From the IMG/VR virus record IMGVR_UViG_3300045976_000117, positions 1 through 64,000 of that record: DNA of 64,000 nucleotides; one strand, given 5' to 3'. The notes under the pieces were generated by a model. The model was not told where the DNA came from. It was given only the letters and a program-made list of their open reading frames with translations, and ran no database searches. Shown here in pieces: positions 33,594 through 40,583 of the stretch. Each line of letters begins with the position of its first letter. Within the stretch, counting starts at the first letter, position 1. The DNA is from a virus. A program made the position numbers and the translations under genes.

Positions 33594-34589
33594 ATGGCTA
33601 CAGCGCCGACACGCCATGTTGAGACTTTTACTCACCCCCATTATCGGCTAGGTCGACGGCCACATGACCCTGATCGACCAGTGCTCAAGCTCGGACCTTT
33701 ACTGACTGGTGTGGTCCCCGACCATCCGGCCACCGTGGACCACCTTAATCTCATTCCTCCCTCGCGGTGGGGAATGCTCGGCAATGACAAGTACGGGGAC
33801 TGTGGTCCAGCAGATATCTTTCACGATCGAATGCTGGTAGCCAAGTACCTGGCTGATACCGACATCTACCCTGACGAGACGGCCACCCTCGATCTTTACC
33901 GGCGCTCCGGCAACCCTAACTTTCCCCGTGATGACAATGGCGTTGTCATGGCCGACATGTTGAGCGAAGTACACAAGAATGGCATCAAGTGCGGCGGCAA
34001 GATGGTTACCTGCACCGCATACGCTCAGGTCAACGTCAATGACTTAGATGAAGTTCACGCGGCCATCGCCATCTTTGGTTCGTTGTCGACCGGTTCTGAT
34101 CTTCAGCAGATCCAGTCCGAGCAGACTGACGCTGGAGAGCCATGGGACTACGACCCGAACTCCGAGGAGTGGGGTGGACATGCCCACCTGACCGGCCGGT
34201 ACGAATCCGGCACTTCAGGGCCTAGACCAGGGCTCGGGGGTGTGTCCTGGGGAGCGCCGGTCTCCTACACCGATCGATGGTGGGCGCACTGTGCCCAAGA
34301 GGCCTGGGTTGTCATCTGGCCGGAACATCTCACCAATCGCTCATTTCTGACTGGTGTTGATCAGAATCTACTGGCAAAGAACTACAAAATTCTGACCGGT
34401 CGTGATCTGCCAATAGCTCCAACACCGACTCCGAATCCAGTTCCAGCCGGGAATATCACTGCTGCACAGGACGCAGCAAACCACCAGTTTGCTTCAGCCG
34501 CGCACAACTGGCTGAAGTATTCACACGCGGGGACAAACCACCAGTTTGCCTCCGCGGTCAATCAGTGGCTCACAGCTTGGGGGCTGTAA
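33594..34589 (+). CDS. Papain-like cysteine-peptidase-fold protein
   Basis: 331 residues. GNDKYGDCGPADIFHDRM (about 62-79) presents a Gln/Asn-x-Gly-Asp-Cys-Gly motif, with a later His in EWGGHAHLTGRY and YTDRWWAHCAQEAWVVIWPEHL, consistent with a C39/papain-like fold. C terminus has two NHQFASA repeats with Trp-Leu-x-x, possible wall- or protein-binding units. Could be a lysin or envelope protease; no signal peptide seen. AGGAGATCAT precedes ATG 33594. Confidence 0.6.
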   Translation: MATAPTRHVETFTHPHYRLGRRPHDPDRPVLKLGPLLTGVVPDHPATVDHLNLIPPSRWGMLGNDKYGDCGPADIFHDRMLVAKYLADTDIYPDETATLDLYRRSGNPNFPRDDNGVVMADMLSEVHKNGIKCGGKMVTCTAYAQVNVNDLDEVHAAIAIFGSLSTGSDLQQIQSEQTDAGEPWDYDPNSEEWGGHAHLTGRYESGTSGPRPGLGGVSWGAPVSYTDRWWAHCAQEAWVVIWPEHLTNRSFLTGVDQNLLAKNYKILTGRDLPIAPTPTPNPVPAGNITAAQDAANHQFASAAHNWLKYSHAGTNHQFASAVNQWLTAWGL

Positions 34590-34909
34590 TGAGCTCGTTG
34601 ACCGATTTTCTAGAAATCATCCTGCAACCGTTATTTGCGGAGCGGGATCGGAGAATCACCAGATTGGAGAAACAAATGTCCGCATTTGATGACGCTCTGA
34701 CCGAGCTCGATTCCGCGACGACTGACGTTGCTAATGAGCTTGAGTCTCTCAAGGGTCAGATTTCCGGCCTTGACTCTTCCCTGGCTGCTCGGCTTGATGC
34801 GCCGATTGCTCGGCTCAAGGCCATGGCCAGTGACCCGAATAACGTAGACCCTAACCCGGTACCCACGCCGGAGCCAGGTCCCGTTAGTCCGTCTGACACT
34901 GGCGTATGA
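34589..34909 (+). CDS. Coiled-coil protein
   Basis: 106 residues; near-continuous helix (about 15-75) with heptads, then a Pro-rich tail (PVPTPEPGPVSPSD). Start ATG overlaps the preceding stop (TAATG). Pro tail resembles the Pro-rich linker of the upstream protein, so the two may work together. Confidence 0.6.
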   Translation: MSSLTDFLEIILQPLFAERDRRITRLEKQMSAFDDALTELDSATTDVANELESLKGQISGLDSSLAARLDAPIARLKAMASDPNNVDPNPVPTPEPGPVSPSDTGV

Positions 34910-34919
34910 TCTAATGATT

Positions 34920-34956
34920 GAGGGAGGAGCCTTGGTAGCGGGCTCCTCCCTCTTTC
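34920..34956 (+). terminator. Intrinsic terminator
   Basis: GAGGGAGGAGCC (34920-34931) pairs with GGCTCCTCCCTC (34941-34952), 12 perfect bp, followed by TTTCC. Ends the rightward unit 33594-34909. Confidence 0.85.
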
Positions 34957-34961
34957 CTTAT

Positions 34962-35120
34962 TTACCGTGACGAGTAGACAATTACTCTGCGACCATTCAC
35001 CATTCCTGTGTACTTACGCAGAGGCTTGCCATCCCGCGGAGACGGATCTCCCTCTTTCGGACCTTCAGGATCAGTCCAGCCAAGAGATTTCCAATCGAAT
35101 GTACTAGCCGTGTTTCTCAC
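34962..35120 (-). CDS. Small hypothetical protein
   Basis: 52 residues, FDWKSLGWTDPEGPKEGD then RKYTGMVNGRRVIVYSSR, a coherent small protein. GTG 35120 abuts AGAGGAG with no spacing, and the frame is open further upstream without a good start, so the start is uncertain. Confidence 0.5.
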   Translation of the reverse strand: MRNTASTFDWKSLGWTDPEGPKEGDPSPRDGKPLRKYTGMVNGRRVIVYSSR

Positions 35121-35127
35121 CTCCTCT

Positions 35128-35265
35128 TTAATCAGGTCGATTTGAGCCGGGCACTCCGGCGGCTCCCTTCATTGTCCAGGCTGGCTGTGCTGTGATCCGG
35201 CGCCCGTCAAGTCCCCGATAGACTCGCGTGTGCCGATCTTCGGCCTTGCTGTTTCTCCGCGGCAT
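35128..35265 (-). CDS. Small basic protein
   Basis: 45 residues, Arg-rich (MPRRNSKAEDRHTRVYRGLD), ends just upstream of the next leftward gene. The Shine-Dalgarno is weak. Function unknown. Confidence 0.5.
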   Translation of the reverse strand: MPRRNSKAEDRHTRVYRGLDGRRITAQPAWTMKGAAGVPGSNRPD

Positions 35266-35291
35266 GCTATTACTCTATTCTTTCGTTCACC

Positions 35292-35753
35292 TTAAAAATT
35301 TCCATCTGCAACTTGGAACGTAGTTATACCAAGTTGACGCCAGAGCTTGACTACCTGGTTGCGGTCATCGAACGCTGCCAATATGTTGTAGCGGTCTCGC
35401 ACATGCTCATTGAACAGTTCTAGCTTAGCTTCCCAATCTGGGCGGTAGTCTCCATTCTTACGCATGTACAGAGCCCATGGGTACCCGTGAGGGATGACGT
35501 GTCGATAGAGCCAATTCGAAGTAGCTTCTATGCATTTTACCGGCCGTCCGGACACAAAGACAGACACCAAACCACGGTTTACAACAAAAGATCGAATCAC
35601 CTCGATAACCGGCTTGTTAGGTAAATCATTGAGGCAGATGGTTTGATCGTACGGATCACGGCCATTGAGATTAGCAACTGTACCATCGATATCAATCAGT
35701 ACGGCCTTGGATGTGTCAGGTAAAGCTACATAAGGCAGTACACCAGGATACAT
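35292..35753 (-). CDS. HAD-type phosphatase similar to the 3'-phosphatase domain of T4 Pnkp
   Basis: 153 residues. DIDGT at about 21-25 (catalytic Asp pair), FVSGRP (motif II), Lys in EAKLELF and AAFDDRNQVVKLWRQLG (motif IV). The whole order, including YMRKNGDYRPDWEAK, matches the phosphatase half of T4 polynucleotide kinase; no kinase domain is present. Probably trims 3' phosphates on RNA or DNA ends, useful against tRNA-cleaving defences. ATG 35753 overlaps the stop region of the previous gene. Confidence 0.75.
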   Translation of the reverse strand: MYPGVLPYVALPDTSKAVLIDIDGTVANLNGRDPYDQTICLNDLPNKPVIEVIRSFVVNRGLVSVFVSGRPVKCIEATSNWLYRHVIPHGYPWALYMRKNGDYRPDWEAKLELFNEHVRDRYNILAAFDDRNQVVKLWRQLGITTFQVADGNF

Positions 35754-35754
35754 A

Positions 35755-35985
35755 TCACACTTCGACTTTCTGATCATGTTTGATAACTGCGAGAGCCTCA
35801 TCTAAATCATAGAACAGCCCTACACGTGTAATTGGTACGTGATTTTGGTCAAGTTGAATAACCATATACGATGTGTGTACACCATCTGATATCTGATTGA
35901 TCCGGTAATTTCTGATGACGACATAGCGGCACAAATGACCAGGCGGCCAGTCAAGATTATTCGGGTCAAGGATCCGGATGCTCAT
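35755..35985 (-). CDS. Small hypothetical protein
   Basis: 76 residues, mixed alpha/beta with RYVVIRNYRINQISDG and a C-terminal DLDEALAVIKHDQ helix, the layout of small phage 'DUF' proteins. AGAGG before ATG 35985 is part of an AGAGG-A-CCTCT hairpin. Confidence 0.6.
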   Translation of the reverse strand: MSIRILDPNNLDWPPGHLCRYVVIRNYRINQISDGVHTSYMVIQLDQNHVPITRVGLFYDLDEALAVIKHDQKVEV

Positions 35986-35986
35986 T

Positions 35987-36118
35987 CTAGAGGTCCTCTC
36001 TATCGGTGGCTGGCATGAAAATACACACATTATCCCAGCCGCATATGGGACAAATACCGGCGATTACGAGCTCTGTTGGTCCTTCCCAGTTGCAATCTTG
36101 ACATACGGCATATTCCAT
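35987..36118 (-). CDS. Rubredoxin-like zinc ribbon
   Basis: 43 residues with CQDCN (6-10) and CPICGW (about 27-32): one complete four-Cys zinc ribbon. GAGGAG lies 8 nt before ATG 36118. First gene of a leftward run starting at element B. Confidence 0.65.
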   Translation of the reverse strand: MEYAVCQDCNWEGPTELVIAGICPICGWDNVCIFMPATDREDL

Positions 36119-36132
36119 CGTTCTCACTCCTC

Positions 36133-36170
36133 TTGTCTACTACATCGAATCTTAGGTACTGGTCGTTACA
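36133..36170. promoter_or_regulatory. 38-bp regulatory element B
   Basis: Gapless match to elements A and C: TTGTCT at the left end, dyad CTACATC-GAATCT-TAGGTAC (36140-36159) and CGTTACA at the right end. Leftward it offers TAACGA as -10, with a poor TGGAAA 17 bp behind it. CTGTCAAG (36172-36179), a half-site of the 16-bp palindrome family, follows. Between divergent 36118 (-) and 36191 (+). Confidence 0.6.
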
Positions 36171-36190
36171 CCTGTCAAGGAGGAATTTCC

Positions 36191-36454
36191 ATGGCCACTC
36201 CTGTTTCATCACCTGGCAACCCGCTCACTCAGGCCTGGGCTATCGGTACTCTTGACCGGCTGATCGGCACCTTCGTGGTGGCCTTCGTAGCGCTGATCGG
36301 TTTGGGTGCACCTGGCTTCGATGTGATGCACGTCGACTGGAAAGCGGCTCTTGCTGCCGCGGGGTCAGCCACCGCGTTGACCCTGGTCAAGTCCCTGATT
36401 GCTGCCTTCGTTGGTGATACCGGCACCTCGAGCCTTCTGCCGGGCGGTAAGTGA
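36191..36454 (+). CDS. Holin (r1t-like)
   Basis: 87 residues, two hydrophobic segments (about 22-43 and 51-74) with WKAALAAAGSATALTLVKSLIAAFVGDTGT, the pattern of actinophage r1t-type holins (Trp-containing second helix and a Gly-Thr-Ser-Ser-Leu-Leu-Pro end). Forms the membrane lesion that frees the endolysin. AAGGAGGAA precedes ATG. Confidence 0.75.
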   Translation: MATPVSSPGNPLTQAWAIGTLDRLIGTFVVAFVALIGLGAPGFDVMHVDWKAALAAAGSATALTLVKSLIAAFVGDTGTSSLLPGGK

Positions 36455-36456
36455 CA

Positions 36457-36476
36457 CTACCTCGGATCTTAGGGTC
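36457..36476. promoter_or_regulatory. 20-bp dyad element D
   Basis: CTACCTC-GGATCT-TAGGGTC, a diverged member of the dyad family, between holin stop and PadR gene. It could be a site for autoregulation by the PadR-like protein; no good -35/-10 pair was found beside it. Confidence 0.45.
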
Positions 36477-36493
36477 TGTGTTACCATGCCAGT

Positions 36494-36811
36494 ATGGCAG
36501 AGACCAAACGTGAACCACTATTGACATACGAAGGTTATCGAGTAGCGGAAGCTCTCATGAGTGACATCAACGGAGAACATACCGGCTATCGCATCTCACA
36601 GCAGACCGGAGTGAGCCAAGGAGCGATCTACCCACTGCTCCATCGATGGACCGAAGCGGGGTGGCTTGTTACCCGCGATGAGACTTCTGCGGAGCATGCC
36701 GCGCGGGCTGGTCGTAAGGGTCGCCTTCGCAAATTAATCACCGTGACCGAGCTCGGCCGTGAGAAGATTCCGGCCTACTGGCATCGCTGGCAGGAGCGAA
36801 CCAGTGCGTAA
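36494..36811 (+). CDS. PadR-like transcription regulator
   Basis: 105 residues. Winged helix with YEGYRVAEALM, TGYRISQQTGVSQGAIYPLLHRWTEAGWL (about 34-61, typical PadR recognition helix) and a basic wing ending ITVTELGREKIPAYWHRW. Lacks the long C-terminal dimer helix of full PadR. Possible controller of the intergenic dyads. GTG of the next gene overlaps its stop. Confidence 0.75.
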   Translation: MAETKREPLLTYEGYRVAEALMSDINGEHTGYRISQQTGVSQGAIYPLLHRWTEAGWLVTRDETSAEHAARAGRKGRLRKLITVTELGREKIPAYWHRWQERTSA

Positions 36812-37406
36812 ACTCATCATCCCTGCAGTGGCGACTGGGCTGCTCTTGACCGGCTGTGGTCCGGCAAATAATCATCCCGCTACGGAGTTCACCAGCTCTG
36901 CTCAAGGTACGACGGCTCCGGCCACAATAGATGCCATCCGAGCTCAAACCGGCAAGCCCTGCCACGCTCGCCACGTCAACGAAGCTGATCCGGAAGCCTG
37001 GGAACCTGACCTGGCGTGTACGCCCGGCAAGGCTAATCCCGCAGTGACCATCGGCCAGCTATGCCCCGTAGCCCACACACGCCAGTGGCGCGTTGACATC
37101 AGCAAGCAGAAAAAAGAAGCTCTTGCTCGTTACGACTACATAGACAGCCAGGGCAACCATCCGCAGACTTTGGCCAGCACTGAAGGCGATCATGCTGTGG
37201 CGCTGGTCGATGGTGGGGACCCTACGGCGCCGGAGAACATCTGGGCTGAACCGGAGCTTGGTCATCCGAACGAGAAAGACAAGGTAGAGGTGGCAGCGCA
37301 CGCAGCGCTGTGTCGTGGTGCGATGACACTCCCACAGGTGCAAGCTGGCCTTGCTACCGATTGGTACGGGCTTGGTCAGCGACTTGGAGTCATCAAAACT
37401 GATTGA
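36804..37406 (+). CDS. Lipoprotein with HNH-nuclease-like domain
   Basis: 200 residues. Signal peptide with lipobox LLTGC (Cys18), Thr/Ala/Ser-rich linker, then about 85-195 resembling secreted actinobacterial HNH proteins: EGDHAVALVDGGDP (His130), PENIWAEP (Asn145), KDKVEVAAHAALC (His166). Spacing fits an HNH beta-beta-alpha zinc-finger nuclease core, although the usual ELDH is EGDH. It would sit outside the membrane. GTG overlaps the PadR stop by 8 bases, so the two are coupled. Confidence 0.7.
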   Translation: MRKLIIPAVATGLLLTGCGPANNHPATEFTSSAQGTTAPATIDAIRAQTGKPCHARHVNEADPEAWEPDLACTPGKANPAVTIGQLCPVAHTRQWRVDISKQKKEALARYDYIDSQGNHPQTLASTEGDHAVALVDGGDPTAPENIWAEPELGHPNEKDKVEVAAHAALCRGAMTLPQVQAGLATDWYGLGQRLGVIKTD

Positions 37407-37432
37407 TCACCCACTCAGAGTAATTACATTGA

Positions 37433-37460
37433 CTGATACGTCCTACTGATGACGTATCAG
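37433..37460. promoter_or_regulatory. Perfect 10-bp inverted repeat
   Basis: CTGATACGTC (37433-37442) and GACGTATCAG (37451-37460) with an 8-nt loop, 27 bp after the lipoprotein gene. No U-tract on either strand. TTGACT at 37429-37434 with ACGTAT 17 bp on could be a promoter for gene 37484, overlapped by this operator-like repeat. Confidence 0.5.
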
Positions 37461-37483
37461 CTCCCCCAATTGGCGCTAGTGGT

Positions 37484-37735
37484 ATGTCTACCGTGCGTGC
37501 TACTACTGTGCAAATGCACGTGCGAACGCACTTAGCTTCTGGGGGAAATTGCATCGTGTCTTGGGTGACCGATGTCTTGCGCCGTGAGCATTGGGTGACC
37601 GACGACGCGATGACCCTGGGTAAGATCATTGGCACGTACGTAGGCATCTGTGGTCAAGAATTTTTACCGGCCAGCCTGACGGAGCCCCCGCGGGGGAGAT
37701 GTGTGGTATGTGTGAAGTCTCACCTTTTCCCATGA
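37484..37735 (+). CDS. Small zinc-binding protein
   Basis: 83 residues with HWVTDDAMTLGKIIGTYVGICG and a final PPRGRCVVC; the Cys/His layout (H..C..C..C) recurs in small Streptomyces proteins. A perfect CCCCCGCGGGGG palindrome (37686-37697) lies in its 3' part. Shine-Dalgarno weak. Confidence 0.5.
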   Translation: MSTVRATTVQMHVRTHLASGGNCIVSWVTDVLRREHWVTDDAMTLGKIIGTYVGICGQEFLPASLTEPPRGRCVVCVKSHLFP

Positions 37736-37740
37736 TTTTA

Positions 37741-37765
37741 CCCGTTTAGCGGGACAGGAAACGGG
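37741..37765 (+). promoter_or_regulatory. Leader hairpin before the STAS gene
   Basis: CCCGTTT (37741-37747) with AAACGGG (37759-37765), 11-nt loop, ending 11 nt before ATG 37777; the AGGAAG Shine-Dalgarno is just outside. Not a terminator. Possible translation or stability control. Confidence 0.45.
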
Positions 37766-37776
37766 CAGGAAGCGAC

Positions 37777-38145
37777 ATGATACGAGTCATGCCCGCGGAG
37801 TCTCAGTTTGAATTTTCAGAAAGTCTACCTTTTCCTGAGATAGATCTTTCTCGTTTGGTTGATGGCACTATTGTCACCATCGCAGTGGCTGGTGATATTG
37901 ATCTAACCACGGCTGCAATCATTCGTCGTCATCTCCAGCGCACACTCCGATCACCTCCGTCCAGACTTATTATTGATCTGACTAAAGTGACTTTTCTAGG
38001 GTCAGAAGGTATAGCTTTGCTTATTGATCTACACAAGGTTGCGACAGCACTCGGCACGGTTGTCGTACTGCGAGGAACGACGCGCAGAGTAACACATCAG
38101 ATACTACGAGTGACCGGACTGACGAGTATGTTTGTGGTAGAGTGA
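37777..38145 (+). CDS. STAS-domain protein, anti-sigma factor antagonist-like
   Basis: 122 residues, SpoIIAA/BldG-like: TIVTIAVAGDIDLTTAAIIRRHL, LIIDLTKVTFLGSEGIALLIDLH, then GTVVVLRGTTRRVTHQILRVTGL. The usual Asp-Ser-Ser-Gly phosphorylation motif is Gly75-Ser76-Glu77-Gly78, so the residue phosphorylated in SpoIIAA is a Glu here. It could bind a host anti-sigma factor or RsbT-like kinase permanently or not at all. Ends at a terminator. Confidence 0.8.
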   Translation: MIRVMPAESQFEFSESLPFPEIDLSRLVDGTIVTIAVAGDIDLTTAAIIRRHLQRTLRSPPSRLIIDLTKVTFLGSEGIALLIDLHKVATALGTVVVLRGTTRRVTHQILRVTGLTSMFVVE

Positions 38146-38180
38146 CAGATGCATCACTGTTTTCCCTTTCCACTTCAGGT

Positions 38181-38217
38181 AACGGGCCTGGCTCTTCGGA
38201 GTCGGGCCCGTTTTTTC
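38181..38217 (+). terminator. Intrinsic terminator after the STAS gene
   Basis: AACGGGCC with GGGCCCGTT, extended by GGCTC/GAGTC around a TTCG loop, followed by TTTTTTC. Strong rightward terminator. Confidence 0.85.
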
Positions 38218-38250
38218 ATGCCCAGATACTCCCGGTAACCTGCACTGCCT

Positions 38251-38595
38251 GTGACGGGGAGGCACTCATCGATACCACGGCGACGGGGCTGGCTGGTCTG
38301 TGCTCAGGTAGGGGTCGACCCGATCAGCCATCCAAGCAACATCCGAGAGTGCCGGGACCCAAACTGTGATGATCCTCCAGTACAGGTATGGGTCTCCGCA
38401 GGGAGAAGCTCTGAGCTAGTCGACTCCGGCGAGTTGTGGCCCCGTTGCCCCACATGCTGGACTGAGGCTGGCCAGCTTGCCACGTTGCACCCTGAGACGA
38501 TTGCTGAGCTTCGTAGCATGCGCCGGTTGGACGCAGGCTGGCGCCGGGTTGGCGAGCTCAACGCGGCGCTCGAGGAGTGGACAACGGAACAATAA
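38251..38595 (+). CDS. Small zinc-binding protein, start uncertain
   Basis: 114 residues from GTG 38251; ECRDPNCDDPPVQVWV and WPRCPTCWTEAG give a zinc-ribbon-like Cys4 site, then a helical end. In the -1 frame just upstream, CTACDGEALIDTTATGLAGLC (here cut: CTACDGEALIDTT) also looks like coding, without a start after the terminator, so this may be a longer gene with a frameshift near 38310. Confidence 0.5.
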   Translation: MTGRHSSIPRRRGWLVCAQVGVDPISHPSNIRECRDPNCDDPPVQVWVSAGRSSELVDSGELWPRCPTCWTEAGQLATLHPETIAELRSMRRLDAGWRRVGELNAALEEWTTEQ

Positions 38596-38604
38596 CCAGA
38601 ACTA

Positions 38605-38775
38605 CTATTCGCTATTCTCTCCAAGATCGTACGCTATACCTATCGCAACACCTAAAATCACCGTAATCAGAGCAATGGTTAATAAGTGATGACTAGCTTC
38701 GAGGAAATCAATAAGAAGTATTATGAATATAGCTGACACTATGCCGAGAAGTGATTTCTTTACAAACGGAGTCAT
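38605..38775 (-). CDS. Two-helix membrane protein
   Basis: 56 residues with two hydrophobic helices (about 8-23 and 31-49). ATG 38775 overlaps the stop of the previous leftward gene (ATGA). End of the leftward operon that begins near 42 kb. Confidence 0.65.
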   Translation of the reverse strand: MTPFVKKSLLGIVSAIFIILLIDFLEASHHLLTIALITVILGVAIGIAYDLGENSE

Positions 38776-38984
38776 CGGTACAGACTCCTTACATATGACC
38801 GGGTGCAGTCATTTTGTCCTAGATAGTAAAGTCTCTTACCTATCCGCCGATCGACTTCTTTCTGATCTTCATCAAGTTCGTCCCATTCCACTAGCCATGA
38901 CGGCTTAGGGTTGGACTGTTGACGAGCCCACTCAAGCCATATTTTTCGTACTTCCTGGCCAAGCTGCTCTCTACTTTTTACCAT
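38772..38984 (-). CDS. Small conserved-type protein
   Basis: 70 residues; KIWLEWARQQSNPKPSWL and WDELDEDQKEVDRRIG match a small protein frequent in Streptomyces phages as I remember it. Function unknown. Overlaps the upstream gene's end by 7 bases. Confidence 0.65.
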   Translation of the reverse strand: MVKSREQLGQEVRKIWLEWARQQSNPKPSWLVEWDELDEDQKEVDRRIGKRLYYLGQNDCTRSYVRSLYR

Positions 38985-39388
38985 GGCTCCGCTCCTACTC
39001 CCATAATCTCGGCAAACATGTCCTCGTCGTCAATCGTGATATTAAGCCTATGATTCTGGTGTCCTGGTCTGCACACAGGATCGTAGAGTAAATCTCTGAA
39101 CGCTGCCAAGGAGAACCGATCAGACTCCGCGGTGATAAAATCTCCATCTCCAGCGTCCGGCCCTGAGGTCACAAAAAATAAATTGTTTACAGACGCAGGT
39201 ATTACTAGCGGGTTAGTGTTTCGTTCGCCAGTCATCACCCAATAGATCTCATCATCCTCGCGGTAGAGAGGGTAGCGACCTGGCTGCACAACAATCTCCG
39301 GACGGCACACACTGTTATCACCGGGGGTGATGGGGTACACGCGGAGCCGAGTGATTTCTATAGTGCCGATTTTGGCAACGCTTTCCAC
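38978..39388 (-). CDS. Hypothetical beta-rich protein
   Basis: 136 residues from GTG 39388, preferred because AAGGAG is 7 nt upstream. Strand-rich (EITRLRVYPITPGDN, VVQPGRYPLYREDDEIYWVM) with a C-terminal DDEDMFAEIMGV helix. Layout like small regulatory/decoy phage proteins; no family recognised. Confidence 0.6.
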   Translation of the reverse strand: MESVAKIGTIEITRLRVYPITPGDNSVCRPEIVVQPGRYPLYREDDEIYWVMTGERNTNPLVIPASVNNLFFVTSGPDAGDGDFITAESDRFSLAAFRDLLYDPVCRPGHQNHRLNITIDDEDMFAEIMGVGAEPW

Positions 39389-39512
39389 CAAGTATCTCCT
39401 TCCGCCAGCCAATCAGAATGGCCAGCAACGGGTCTGAGCTTCGTGTCATACGATCTGTGCCGATGAGGTCGAGGGTACGGTCAGTGCTTAAAATCTCCTT
39501 TATGGTATCCAT
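39318..39512 (-). CDS. Small protein overlapping its downstream gene
   Basis: 64 residues from ATG 39512; the first ~40 (TIKEILSTDRTLDLIGTDRM..LLAILIGWRKEIL) look real, the last ~24 run through the next gene's ribosome binding site and start. This suggests a lost stop codon, as in the GIY-YIG/WhiB fusion. Confidence 0.45.
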   Translation of the reverse strand: MDTIKEILSTDRTLDLIGTDRMTRSSDPLLAILIGWRKEILGGKRCQNRHYRNHSAPRVPHHPR

Positions 39513-39542
39513 GCTTTTCTATCGCGGTATGCTTCTATTCTG

Positions 39543-39665
39543 TTACTGATCTGTTCCTTTTTTATTTGTAATAATATCCCAGCTAGGGCAATCATCGTGG
39601 CAAGGTTCGCCAGCGTCAGCACCGCACCAGTGACATCCGCAATCCATATTTTTCATATCTTCCAT
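39543..39665 (-). CDS. Small Cys-rich zinc protein
   Basis: 40 residues with CGCHWCGADAGEPCHDDC: six Cys/His ligand candidates in 18 residues. ATG 39665 follows the previous gene's stop; GGAAGGA is upstream. The CHWCGA..GEPC motif is typical of small actinophage zinc proteins. Confidence 0.6.
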   Translation of the reverse strand: MEDMKNMDCGCHWCGADAGEPCHDDCPSWDIITNKKGTDQ

Positions 39666-39666
39666 T

Positions 39667-40050
39667 CTAATCCGTTCCTTCCTTTTCATGACCCTTACAC
39701 TTGTCTCGGCAATTGCCGCACTCACCACAGACGCCCGGACATTCAAGAACACAACGACCGCAGACGGAGCAGGTTTGATGATCATGATCTAGACAGATAT
39801 TGCAGACCGGGCAGAACTCGCAACACGCGGAACCGCCCGAGTGAGTCCGCGGCACAGGATCTGGCAAGTAATGAGCTGCCCTGCCGCACAGAGCGTGAAT
39901 AGCTCCTTTTGGTGCTCGATGATAGCAAGCAGTGCACTTCGGCCAGTCATTGACCCGGCCACTCTTGCCGCCCAATGTGCCGCCAGAAGGGCCAGCCATG
40001 CCAACCCCTATGGGAGGGTTACTGCTTTTCTTTTGCCACGGCCAGCGCAT
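39667..40050 (-). CDS. Cysteine-rich multi-zinc-ribbon protein
   Basis: 127 residues; after a basic N terminus there are about 15 cysteines, including CTACYHR, CCEFCPVCNICLDHDH, CSVCGRCVLECPGVCGECGN. Several knuckles suggest a RING- or B-box-like array. It overlaps the upstream gene by 32 bases. Binding partner unknown. Confidence 0.65.
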   Translation of the reverse strand: MRWPWQKKSSNPPIGVGMAGPSGGTLGGKSGRVNDWPKCTACYHRAPKGAIHALCGRAAHYLPDPVPRTHSGGSACCEFCPVCNICLDHDHQTCSVCGRCVLECPGVCGECGNCRDKCKGHEKEGTD

Positions 40051-40240
40051 AAGGATGCCTCTTCAAAGCCTCATTGATTAATTCAGGGGTAATGTCCCAC
40101 GCTTGTCCGTGGTCATCTACACAATAACCAGCGTAGATTCCATGACGATAGCCAGGAGTGCAACTCAAAATTTCTAATCTCTTGTAACCGGATAACTGCA
40201 ACAAGTCAATAAGCTGTTTCAATACATCTTCTCTATCCAT
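40019..40240 (-). CDS. Small hypothetical protein
   Basis: 73 residues, helix-strand layout (KQLIDLLQLSGYKRLEIL, GIYAGYCVDDHGQAWDIT). Overlaps the Cys-rich gene by 32 bases and follows 40240-40581 by overlap of one base. Function unknown. Confidence 0.6.
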   Translation of the reverse strand: MDREDVLKQLIDLLQLSGYKRLEILSCTPGYRHGIYAGYCVDDHGQAWDITPELINEALKRHPYALAVAKEKQ

Positions 40241-40581
40241 TACACATCCTCTCCTAATCTTACCGTATTATTAATTTGTGCCTGTTCTTCTGCCTTTGAA
40301 TAAGCCTCGAGAAGTCTGGGATCAGCCAAGCTGTTTACCGTGATACGTACCGGATCAAACTCAGCGAGCTTCTCTCGTCGTCCGAACAATTTGGCCACCC
40401 GGCGCACAGTCACTGACGCTTCCTGGGCGCCGGTCATCTCTGCATATGGTTCCCATTTGGCCTGTCGCTTAGCTCGACGCCACAAGGCTCGATAAATGGC
40501 CTGCGCGATAGCGGTAACCGCTACATAGGCGATGAGACAAACAATAATAAATATAACTGTTACCGCTATCGCCTTGCCCAT
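40240..40581 (-). CDS. Membrane-anchored protein next to the SPFH lipoprotein
   Basis: 113 residues: membrane helix 5-30 (VTVIFIIVCLIAYVAVTAI), basic stretch, then a soluble helical part ending in an acidic tail. Two bases after the SPFH-like gene, so it is probably made with it and may be its membrane partner. Confidence 0.6.
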   Translation of the reverse strand: MGKAIAVTVIFIIVCLIAYVAVTAIAQAIYRALWRRAKRQAKWEPYAEMTGAQEASVTVRRVAKLFGRREKLAEFDPVRITVNSLADPRLLEAYSKAEEQAQINNTVRLGEDV

Positions 40582-40583
40582 AA

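Noticed and set aside
37433-37460. Terminator after the HNH lipoprotein gene
   Set aside because: Ten perfect base pairs but no U-tract in either direction; a possible promoter overlaps it.
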